Source: Streptomyces coeruleorubidus
Lineage (GTDB): Bacteria > Actinomycetota > Actinomycetes > Streptomycetales > Streptomycetaceae
Length of the DNA: 64,000 nt
Assembly: GCF_008705135.1 (NCBI RefSeq)
Contig: NZ_CP023694.1
Location: 6,429,001 to 6,493,000 of the forward strand
Direction of reading: 5' to 3'
Each line of letters begins with the position of its first letter. The stretch's first letter is position 1. Under the pieces are notes generated by a model that was given only the letters and a program-made list of their open reading frames with translations, was not told the DNA's origin and searched no databases. Position numbers and translations under genes: made by a program. Positions 54,813-61,505 of the stretch are shown one piece after another.

Positions 54813-55991
54813 ATGCACCGCCACCTTGTCAAGAGCGCCCTCGTCGTGGGCGCCGCCCTCGCCTGCCTCGCCGCCTGCGGCACGCAGGACGGGGAACGGA
54901 CCTCCGAGGCACACGGCACCAAGGCCGCCGTGCCCGCGCCGCGCGAGAAGAAGCCCGTTAAGGGGCTGCCCGGGATGCCGCCCGTCCTGGATCCCGAGGA
55001 CGTGTACGCGGCCGACCGTCCGAACAAACTGTCGCCCGTGGTCAAGGACTTCCCGTCCCGGGTGTACGTCCCCAACACCGAGTCCGACACCGTCTCCGTC
55101 ATCGACCCGAAGACGTACAAGATCATCGAGACGATCCCCGTGGGCCGGCAACCCCAGCACGTCGTCCCCTCCTGGGACCTGAAGACGCTCTGGGTCAACA
55201 ACAACCGCGGCCACACGCTCACCCCGATCGACCCGAAGACCGGCAAGGCGGGCAAGGAGGTCGAGGTCCACGACCCGTACAACCTCTACTTCACGCCGCA
55301 CGGCAAGTACGCCGTCGTCATGGCCTCCCTCGACCGCGAACTGGTCTTCCGCGACCCGCACACCATGGAGATCAAGAAGACGGTCCCGGTCTCCTGCTAC
55401 GGCGTCAACCACGCCGACTTCTCCCTCGACGGCCGCTACTTCATCGTCTCCTGCGAGTTCAGCGGCGAACTGCTCAAGGTCGACACCGAGAAGATGAAGG
55501 TCGTCGGACAGCAGCGGCTGCCGTTCGAGGGCGCCATGCCGCAGGACGTGAAGGTCTCGCCCGACGGCAAAAAGTTCTACATCGCCGACATGATGGCCCA
55601 CGGCATGTGGGTCCTGGACGGCGACAAGTTCACCGAGCCCACCCTGATGCCCACCGGCAAGGGCTGCCACGGCCTCTACGTCAGCCGGGACTCCCGCGAG
55701 ATGTACGTGTCCAACCGCGGCGAGGGCACGATCTCCGTCTTCGACTTCACGCGGGGCAAGCTGACCAAGAAGTGGCAGCTGCCCGACGGCGGCAGCCCCG
55801 ACATGGGCGGTGTCTCCGCCGACGGCAAGGTGCTGTGGCTGTCCGGCCGCTACGACGCCGAGGTGTACGCCATCGACACCCGCACCGGCACCCAGCTCGC
55901 CCGCATCCCCGTCGGCAGCGGCCCGCACGGCCTCGCCGTCTACCCGCAGCCCGGCCGCTACTCGCTCGGCCACACGGGCATCTTCCGGTGA
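54813..55991 (+). CDS. YVTN-type beta-propeller lipoprotein
   Basis: 392 residues. Signal peptide with lipobox LACLAAC (Cys ~22), a charged linker, then about seven beta-propeller blades with repeating motifs such as VYVPNTESDTVSVIDPKTYKIIETIPVG, VKVSPDGKKFYIAD and MYVSNRGEGTISVFD. These YVTN/NHL-like propellers bind proteins or small molecules on the outer face of the membrane. No catalytic residues can be named. It is followed 92 bp later by a secreted ADP-ribosyltransferase in the same orientation. A functional link is possible but unproven. Confidence 0.92.
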   Translation: MHRHLVKSALVVGAALACLAACGTQDGERTSEAHGTKAAVPAPREKKPVKGLPGMPPVLDPEDVYAADRPNKLSPVVKDFPSRVYVPNTESDTVSVIDPKTYKIIETIPVGRQPQHVVPSWDLKTLWVNNNRGHTLTPIDPKTGKAGKEVEVHDPYNLYFTPHGKYAVVMASLDRELVFRDPHTMEIKKTVPVSCYGVNHADFSLDGRYFIVSCEFSGELLKVDTEKMKVVGQQRLPFEGAMPQDVKVSPDGKKFYIADMMAHGMWVLDGDKFTEPTLMPTGKGCHGLYVSRDSREMYVSNRGEGTISVFDFTRGKLTKKWQLPDGGSPDMGGVSADGKVLWLSGRYDAEVYAIDTRTGTQLARIPVGSGPHGLAVYPQPGRYSLGHTGIFR

Positions 55992-56083
55992 GAGCCATCG
56001 GCCGTCCACCGAGGGGCAGTTGACACGCCCTGATCGGGTGAGGGTCCCCGGCCCGGCGCCGCGGACCCGCGATCGTGCTCCTC

Positions 56084-56710
56084 GTGATCACCACCAGCCT
56101 GCGGCGGCGCACCGCTGCCGCCGCCCTCTCCCTCGCGGCCGTCCTCACGACCACGGCCGCCACGCCCGGCCAGGCCCCCGCGGCTTCCGTGACGGCGGCC
56201 GCCAAGCCCGCCACCCCCGGACCGGCCGCCTGTCCCGTCCAGTTCGACGACAAGATCAAGGCCGCCGCCGACCGCCGGGTCCAGGTCGACCGCATCACCC
56301 CCGACCCGTCCTGGCGCACCAGCTGCGGCACCCTCTACCGGGCCGACGGCCGCGGTCCGTCCGTGATCTTCAAGGAGGGCTTCCGGCCCCGGGACGTGGT
56401 CGACGGCCAGTACGACCTCGAGAAGTACGTCCTGGTCAACCAGCCGTCCCCGTATGTGTCCACCACGTACGACCACGACCTGTTCAAGAAGTGGAAGTCC
56501 GCCTTCAACTACTACGTCGACGCCCCCGGCGGGGTCGACGTCAACAAGACCATCGGCGACACCCACAAGTGGGCCGACCAGCAGGAGGTCGCCTTCCCGG
56601 GCGGCATCGCCCGCCGGTACATCGTCGGCGTCTGCCCGGTCGACAAGCAGACCAGGACCGAGATCATGAGCGAGTGCGAGAGCAACCCGCACTACAGGCC
56701 GTGGCACTGA
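56084..56710 (+). CDS. Secreted pierisin/ScARP-type ADP-ribosyltransferase
   Basis: 208 residues from GTG 56084 (an in-frame GTG at 56075 is the alternative). A signal peptide (RRRTAAAALSLAAVL...) leads to a single mART domain with the R-S-E signature: Arg in TLYRADGRG, the STT motif in YVSTTYDHD, and Q-x-E in WADQQEVAF. The Q-x-E variant and overall pattern match Scabin and ScARP, which modify the guanine base of nucleic acids or guanine nucleotides rather than protein arginine. Four cysteines could form two disulfides. A near-consensus -35 TTGACA lies at 56020. Its C-terminal 47 bp overlap the convergent GNAT gene. Confidence 0.92.
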   Translation: MITTSLRRRTAAAALSLAAVLTTTAATPGQAPAASVTAAAKPATPGPAACPVQFDDKIKAAADRRVQVDRITPDPSWRTSCGTLYRADGRGPSVIFKEGFRPRDVVDGQYDLEKYVLVNQPSPYVSTTYDHDLFKKWKSAFNYYVDAPGGVDVNKTIGDTHKWADQQEVAFPGGIARRYIVGVCPVDKQTRTEIMSECESNPHYRPWH

Positions 56711-57335
56711 GCAGCACCTCCGAGCCCACGGGCCGGTAGCCGGCCGCCTGGAACGCCCGCAGACTGCGGGCGTTCCCCGCCGCAACCTGAGCCCACACCG
56801 GCGCGCCTCCGGCCAGGTGCCGCCCCGCCGCCGCCAGCCGCCGCCCGAGTCCCCGGTGCCGTGCCCCCACGTCCACCTCGACCGCGGCCTCCCACCGCCC
56901 GGCCACGCCACGGCCCAGCACGAGCACCCCGCCGTCCGCCGCCCACACCCGCACGTCGTCACGCCGCCGGCGTGCCGACGCCACCCGCGGATGGCCGGGA
57001 TCGTCGATCTCCGTCAACGCGAGCGGAGGCTCCCCGGGCAGCGCCGCACCGGTCAGCAGCACGTCGACCGTGTCGGACGCACGGCCCGTCCGGTCCATCA
57101 GCGCCGCCAGGAAGCGGACGTTCATCGTGGCCGCGAGCCGGTCGCAGTCGGTCCCGGCCAGCGTCCGGCGCACCCAGTCCGGATCCTCGTCCGTGAAGAC
57201 GACCGAGTGAGCCGTGAAGGCGATGACCCCGGCGTCCCGGGCTGAGGGCTGGTTCACGATCGTCGTCCCGCCGTCCGCGGGCGGGAAGACGCCCCGCTCC
57301 GCCGCGTCGAGAACGTCCCGCAGGGTTTCCGCCAC
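56664..57335 (-). CDS. GNAT-family acetyltransferase
   Basis: 223 residues from GTG 57335, with AAGGAGG 4 nt upstream. The upstream open frame adds seven residues only. The acetyl-CoA binding motif is ARHRGLGRRLAAAGRHL (~170), followed by VAAGNARSLRAFQAAGYRPVG, the usual C-terminal beta-alpha unit. The N-terminal half (~1-130) is not recognised. The 3' end overlaps the ADP-ribosyltransferase gene by 47 bp, tail to tail. It is divergent from the MerR gene, 47 bp apart. Substrate unknown. Confidence 0.87.
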   Translation of the reverse strand: MAETLRDVLDAAERGVFPPADGGTTIVNQPSARDAGVIAFTAHSVVFTDEDPDWVRRTLAGTDCDRLAATMNVRFLAALMDRTGRASDTVDVLLTGAALPGEPPLALTEIDDPGHPRVASARRRRDDVRVWAADGGVLVLGRGVAGRWEAAVEVDVGARHRGLGRRLAAAGRHLAGGAPVWAQVAAGNARSLRAFQAAGYRPVGSEVLLSATACSAGCSRTRS

Positions 57336-57382
57336 CGAACCTCCTTGAGTCTCCACCCACTGGAAGGCCCAGACTCCCAGAC

Positions 57383-58297
57383 ATGATCGACGACGGCACC
57401 GGACTGCTCACCATCGGCGAACTGGCCCGGGCCACCGGACTGACCGTGCGCACCATCCGGTACTGGTCCGACGAGGGCGCACTGCCCCCGGTGGCCCGGT
57501 CCGCGGGCGGTTACCGGCTGTACGACGCCGCGTCCGTGGCGCGCCTGGAGCTGATCCGGACCCTGCGCGAACTCGGCCTCGGGCTGGCGGACGTCCGCCG
57601 GGTGCTGGCCGGTGAGACGACGGTCGCGCAGGTCGCGGCCGCGCACGTGGTCGCGCTGGACGCGCGGATCCGGTCGCTCAAGGTGACCCGCGCGGTGCTG
57701 TCGACAGTGGCGAAACGTGGTTCCGGCGCGGAGGAGACGACACTCATGAACAGACTGGCCCGGCTGTCGGCAGCCGAACGGCGGCGCATCGTGGAGGAAT
57801 TCGTGGACGAGGTGTTCCACGGGCTGGACACGGCGGACCCGGTGATCCGTGAACGCATGCGGAACACCGCCGCCGACCTGCCCGAGGAACCGACACCCGA
57901 GCAGGTGGACGCCTGGCTGGAGCTGGCCGAGATGCTCCAGGACCCGGACTTCAGGGCCGAGATGCGCAAGGCCGCCGAGTTCAACGCGGCCGACCACGGT
58001 CATGACACGCCCGCCGGGGCGTCCCTGTGGTTCTCCCGGCGGCTCGTACAACTGGGAGCCCGGGCCCGCGAGCGCGGCATCGCCCCCGACTCCCCGGAGG
58101 CCGCTCAGGTGCTGCGCGAGCTGCTGGGTGAGGCCGACCCCGCCACCGTGCTGGAGCGGCTGCGCTCGCACGCCACCAACCGGGTCGCCCGCTACCGCGA
58201 GTTGCTGGCCGTCGTGAAGGGAACCGGTCCCTACGCGGCGTACCGCGAGGAGTTCGCGTGGGTGGTCGCCGCACTGGAGGCGCATACGGGCAGTTAA
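57383..58297 (+). CDS. MerR-family regulator with large C-terminal domain
   Basis: 304 residues. N-terminal MerR helix-turn-helix (LTIGELARATGLTVRTIRYWSDEGALPPV) and wing (GGYRLYDAASV), then a long helical C-terminal region (~130-300) including LSAAERRRIVEEFVDEVFHG and AEMRKAAEFNAADHG. This size is typical of effector-binding MerR proteins, but the ligand domain is not of the TipAS or BmrR type that I can recognise. GAGTCT (57346-57351) and AGACTC (57372-57377) flank its presumed promoter. It probably regulates itself and the divergent GNAT gene. Confidence 0.9.
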   Translation: MIDDGTGLLTIGELARATGLTVRTIRYWSDEGALPPVARSAGGYRLYDAASVARLELIRTLRELGLGLADVRRVLAGETTVAQVAAAHVVALDARIRSLKVTRAVLSTVAKRGSGAEETTLMNRLARLSAAERRRIVEEFVDEVFHGLDTADPVIRERMRNTAADLPEEPTPEQVDAWLELAEMLQDPDFRAEMRKAAEFNAADHGHDTPAGASLWFSRRLVQLGARARERGIAPDSPEAAQVLRELLGEADPATVLERLRSHATNRVARYRELLAVVKGTGPYAAYREEFAWVVAALEAHTGS

Positions 58298-58345
58298 TCT
58301 GACCTGCGTCAGCAAGACGCGGAACACGAGAGTAGGGGCGGATCG

Positions 58346-58558
58346 GTGGCGGACATCGAGGAAGCACGCAAGCAGTTCGAACAGATCGACACGGATGGTG
58401 ACGGCTTCATCACCGCTGCCGAGTTCAAGTCCGCCCTGGCCCGGTCCGGCGACTGGAACGTCACCGAGTCGGTCGCCGAGGTCGTCATCAAGACCCGCGA
58501 CCTCGACGGCGACAAGAAGCTGAGCTTCGACGAGTTCTGGGGCTACCTGAACAAGTGA
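58346..58558 (+). CDS. Calmodulin-like EF-hand protein
   Basis: 70 residues from GTG 58346. Two EF-hands with complete loops: DTDGDGFITAAEF and DLDGDKKLSFDEF, both carrying Asp at positions 1, 3 and 5 and Glu at position 12. It is a small cytosolic calcium-binding protein like the streptomycete Cab proteins, probably a Ca2+ buffer or sensor. Monocistronic, 48 bp after the MerR gene. Confidence 0.94.
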   Translation: MADIEEARKQFEQIDTDGDGFITAAEFKSALARSGDWNVTESVAEVVIKTRDLDGDKKLSFDEFWGYLNK

Positions 58559-58585
58559 CGCCGGCGCTCCGGCGCTGCGAGGAGT

Positions 58586-58618
58586 GGGGTCCGGTCCGTC
58601 CGCGGACGACCGGGCCCC
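58586..58618 (+). terminator. Hairpin after the EF-hand gene
   Basis: GGGG-CCGGTC-CGTCCG pairs with CGGACG-ACCGG-GCCCC, an imperfect 15-bp stem starting 28 bp after the stop. Confidence 0.55.
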
Positions 58619-58726
58619 TCGTCATACCCACCGGAATAGCCCACCCGCCCCGGCGGTTGACCCCGATCACGAAGGCCCCGCGAGGAGGCCCAGGCGTCAC
58701 CGACCCCCGGAAGGGCGAGCGAGGAC

Positions 58727-59389
58727 ATGAAGATCGGCATCATCGGAGCGGGCAACATCGGCGGCAATCTGACCCGGCGGCTCACCGCCCTCGGTCACCA
58801 GGTGTACGTCGCCAACTCCCGGGGCCCGCACACGCTCAAGGCCCTGGCGGAGGAGACCGGCGCTACGCCCGTGACGGTCGAGGAGGCACCGCGGGGCGCC
58901 GAGATCGTCGTCGTCACCATCCCGCTGAAGGCGGTCCCGGACCTGCCGTCCGGCCTGTTCGACGAGGCGGCGGACGGCGTCGCGGTGATCGACACCGGCA
59001 ACTACTACCCCCGGCAGCGGGACGGCAGGATCGCCGCGATCGAGGACGAGGGCCTCACCGAGAGCCGCTGGACGGAACGCCACATCGGCCACCCCGTCAT
59101 CAAGGCTTTCAACGGCACGTACGCCCAGGACATCCTGGACCGCCCGCTCCCGGCCGGCGACCCCGGCCGCATCGCCCTCCCGGTGGCCGGCGACGACGAG
59201 GCGGCCAAGCGCAAGGTGCGGGACCTGATCGACGAACTCGGCTTCGACACGGTCGACGCGGGCGGCATCGACGACTCCTGGCGCCAGCAGCCCGACACCC
59301 CGGTCTACGGCCTGCGCGGCGGCGTGGAGGCGGTCACGAAGGCCCTGGCGGAGGCGTCCCCCGAACGCAAGCCGGAGTTCAGCGGCTAG
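58727..59389 (+). CDS. F420:NADP+ oxidoreductase-like NADP-binding protein
   Basis: 220 residues with an N-terminal Rossmann domain: GIIGAGNIGGNLTRRL and the NADP-phosphate site VANSRGP, followed by VVVTIPLKAVPDL and VIDTGNYYPRQRDG. This matches the NADPH-dependent F420 reductase/NADP-binding superfamily. True F420 reduction is not proven, because many homologues act on other substrates. Its stop codon TAG lies inside the left inverted repeat of the MITE-like element that follows, so the insertion may have altered the last residues. Confidence 0.85.
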   Translation: MKIGIIGAGNIGGNLTRRLTALGHQVYVANSRGPHTLKALAEETGATPVTVEEAPRGAEIVVVTIPLKAVPDLPSGLFDEAADGVAVIDTGNYYPRQRDGRIAAIEDEGLTESRWTERHIGHPVIKAFNGTYAQDILDRPLPAGDPGRIALPVAGDDEAAKRKVRDLIDELGFDTVDAGGIDDSWRQQPDTPVYGLRGGVEAVTKALAEASPERKPEFSG

Positions 59390-59591
59390 GGCGTGTCCGC
59401 AAAGTCCCGCCTGCCCCGCGACGCCCGGCACGCACTCTCGCCGCACCGGTCGAACACCCGCGTACAACCAGTGCGCGGGCGTCCGCCCGGCACTCCCCCA
59501 GCCTTCGGCCGGGGGTACCCCCAGAGCACGCACCGGACGCCGCGGGGCCCGCCCTCCGGGCGGACGACGGGACTTTACGGACACGCCCTAG
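59386..59591. mobile_element. MITE-like element, 206 bp with 24-bp terminal inverted repeats
   Basis: CTAGGGCGTGTCCGCAAAG... (59386-59409) is matched at 23 of 24 positions by the reverse complement of 59568-59591 (ends ...ACACGCCCTAG). Weaker inverted similarity continues inwards for another ~25 bp (GCCCCGCGACGCCCGG / GCCCCGCGGCGTCCGG). Both ends carry CTAG. No coding capacity. The interior holds a hairpin repeat (59492-59523, ACTCCCCCAGCCTTCGG...GGGGGTACCCCCA) that I recognise as common in Streptomyces. It may also serve as a terminator between the convergent genes. Confidence 0.8.
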
Positions 59592-59603
59592 GACACCGGG
59601 CCC

Positions 59604-60161
59604 TCAGGCGTCCTCGGCCCACCTCCGCAGCGCCGCCCTGCTCTCGAAGTCGGCCACGTTCTTGTCCAGCGGATCGTCGGTGTACTGGTGGAATCGCCAT
59701 TTGGCCTTGATGCGCGGCTTCCCGGCACTGACGTAGTCGGCGATCCACAGGCCGTCGCCCGCGTAGGACGTTTTGTCGATGGTCAGCCAAAAATGCCTGT
59801 TCGCGTACAGAATGACTTGGTTGTTCGGCCGGAGGTCCTTCAGCTTCCGGATGAACAGGTCCTTCTGCGCGTTGCTCGCGTGCGTCCCGTCGCTGGTCGT
59901 CTCCCAGTCGACGGCGAGGATGTCGCCCGGCCGGTCCGGGGCCTTGGAGACGAAGTACTCGGCCTGGGCGGTGAGGTTGCCGGGCCACAGGAAGTGGTAG
60001 AAGCCGACGACCAGACCGGCGTCGCGGCCCCGCTTCGTCTGGGCGGCGAGTCTGGGGTTGACGTAGGAACGCCCCTCGGTCGCCTTGACGAAGACGAAGG
60101 AGAGGCCGTCGGTGTCGTAGGAGGAGGACTGGTAGGCGCTCACGTCGATGCCGCGCAGCAT
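59604..60161 (-). CDS. GH25 lysozyme-like protein without signal peptide
   Basis: 185 residues from ATG 60161 (GGGAG 5 nt upstream). GH25 hallmarks are visible: GIDVSAYQ at the N-terminus, FVFVKATEG, VGFYHFLWPG, the catalytic D-x-E in LAVDWETTS, and WIADYV near the end. Family enzymes cleave the MurNAc-GlcNAc bond of peptidoglycan. Unlike streptomycete cellosyls there is no signal peptide; the longer frame (60218) does not supply one either. It may leave the cell by lysis or another route, or act on internal wall fragments. Next to a McrBC pair and a MITE, it could be a prophage remnant, but no other phage gene is visible. Confidence 0.88.
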   Translation of the reverse strand: MLRGIDVSAYQSSSYDTDGLSFVFVKATEGRSYVNPRLAAQTKRGRDAGLVVGFYHFLWPGNLTAQAEYFVSKAPDRPGDILAVDWETTSDGTHASNAQKDLFIRKLKDLRPNNQVILYANRHFWLTIDKTSYAGDGLWIADYVSAGKPRIKAKWRFHQYTDDPLDKNVADFESRAALRRWAEDA

Positions 60162-60245
60162 GGGGGCTCCCTGAAGCGCTGGTGGGGGAGGGGAGTTGAT
60201 GCCTACCCACCATGGCACGGCCTGCTGCGGGCCGACGTGGAAATG

Positions 60246-61505
60246 TCAACTTAAGTCGGGCGCGGGGTGAATGCCGGCCGCCGTGGCGGTGATCCGGGCG
60301 GCCAGCTGGGCGACGGACGCGAGGAGTTCGGCCGGTGGGCGGGCGAGGTCCAGGGCGTGGGCCGTGACCGTGATGCCGGAGCGGCGGATGACGTGGTCGG
60401 CCGGGCCGTCCTGGGAGGTGGCGGCGTAGACGAGGTGGCCGTGCGGCAGGCCGAGCGCGGTGCAGTAGCCCAGCAGCTGGCCGAGGTGGTCGGTGGAGGG
60501 GGCGGGCCTGTCGAGGAAGACGTACTTCGCGTCGACGACGGAGACGGGGCGGCCCGCCCGGTACAGCACGATGTCCGGACGCAGACGCACCCTGCGGGCC
60601 TCGTCCAGGCGGTGGTGTCCCTCCTGGCCGGCGCACCGGATCCCCTGGCGGGCGAGGACGTCGCCGAGCGCCACGGTGAGGAACCGTTCGAAGACGTCCG
60701 GCATGTCGAGCAGGAAGCCGTCCGCCGCGGTGGGTGTCCCGCCGGCCGGCTGGACGGAGCGGGCGGACAGCACCAGTTCGGCCAGCCGCAGGACCCGCGT
60801 GTAGCGGGAGTTGAGGCGGTTCGGCGTCCAGCGGGGCAGGGGCGCGCCGGGGTGGAGGGGGCGGACGCCCGTGAGGTGGCCGGCGAGGTGGCGCAGGGTC
60901 AGGGCCGTGCGCCGGGGGACTCCGGGGAGCCGGGCGGCCAGGTTCAGGGCCGTGAGCAGGACGCGGTTCTCGGCGATGTCCGGGGTGTGGTCGTCGTAGC
61001 GCACGGCGACCGGCAGCGGCAGGCCGACGCGGCGCAACTGGTCCGCCGTGCGGATCCGGCCGCGGATCAGGGGCAGGTCCTCCTCGACCGTGCGGTAGCC
61101 GTGCAGCACTCCCGCGTCGAGCGTGCGGCGGGCGGTGCGGGCGAGCAGGTCGGCGACGGCGGGCAGCAGTTCGTCCGACTCGGCGGCGGTGACCGGCTCG
61201 GGCCGCCAGGGGTCGCCGGGGGAGTAGGAGAGCAGGAACATCAGGTCGCGGACCGGGAGTTTGGGACGCAGGCGCAGCTCGACGGCTCCGCCGGACGGCG
61301 TGCGCAGCCGCACCAGGCCGACCTTCTGGTTCCCCCTCAGACGCCAGCGTCCGCCCGCCGCCGGGGTGAGCCGGACCAGCTCCGGCACGGAGAGCAGACC
61401 GGCGATCTGGTCGCCGGTCAGCTCCCGCACGGTGCCGGGGCCGGTCTCCCGCACGGTGACGTCGAGGCCGGTCGGGCCGGGGCCGGCGGGGCGGGGGACG
61501 GTCAC
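60246..61505 (-). CDS. mcrC: McrC-like subunit of type IV restriction system
   Basis: 419 residues. N-terminal adaptor (residues ~25-110, LTPAAGGRWRLRGNQKVGLVRL) contacts McrB; the C-terminal part is a PD-(D/E)xK nuclease with Asp in RLRPDIVLYR and VVDAKY. The GTG start overlaps the mcrB stop (GTGA, 61502-61505). With McrB it should cut DNA carrying modified bases. The penultimate codon (60252-60254) is TTA, so only the last two residues would be lost without the bldA tRNA, although ribosome stalling could still cut yield. Confidence 0.92.
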   Translation of the reverse strand: MTVPRPAGPGPTGLDVTVRETGPGTVRELTGDQIAGLLSVPELVRLTPAAGGRWRLRGNQKVGLVRLRTPSGGAVELRLRPKLPVRDLMFLLSYSPGDPWRPEPVTAAESDELLPAVADLLARTARRTLDAGVLHGYRTVEEDLPLIRGRIRTADQLRRVGLPLPVAVRYDDHTPDIAENRVLLTALNLAARLPGVPRRTALTLRHLAGHLTGVRPLHPGAPLPRWTPNRLNSRYTRVLRLAELVLSARSVQPAGGTPTAADGFLLDMPDVFERFLTVALGDVLARQGIRCAGQEGHHRLDEARRVRLRPDIVLYRAGRPVSVVDAKYVFLDRPAPSTDHLGQLLGYCTALGLPHGHLVYAATSQDGPADHVIRRSGITVTAHALDLARPPAELLASVAQLAARITATAAGIHPAPDLS

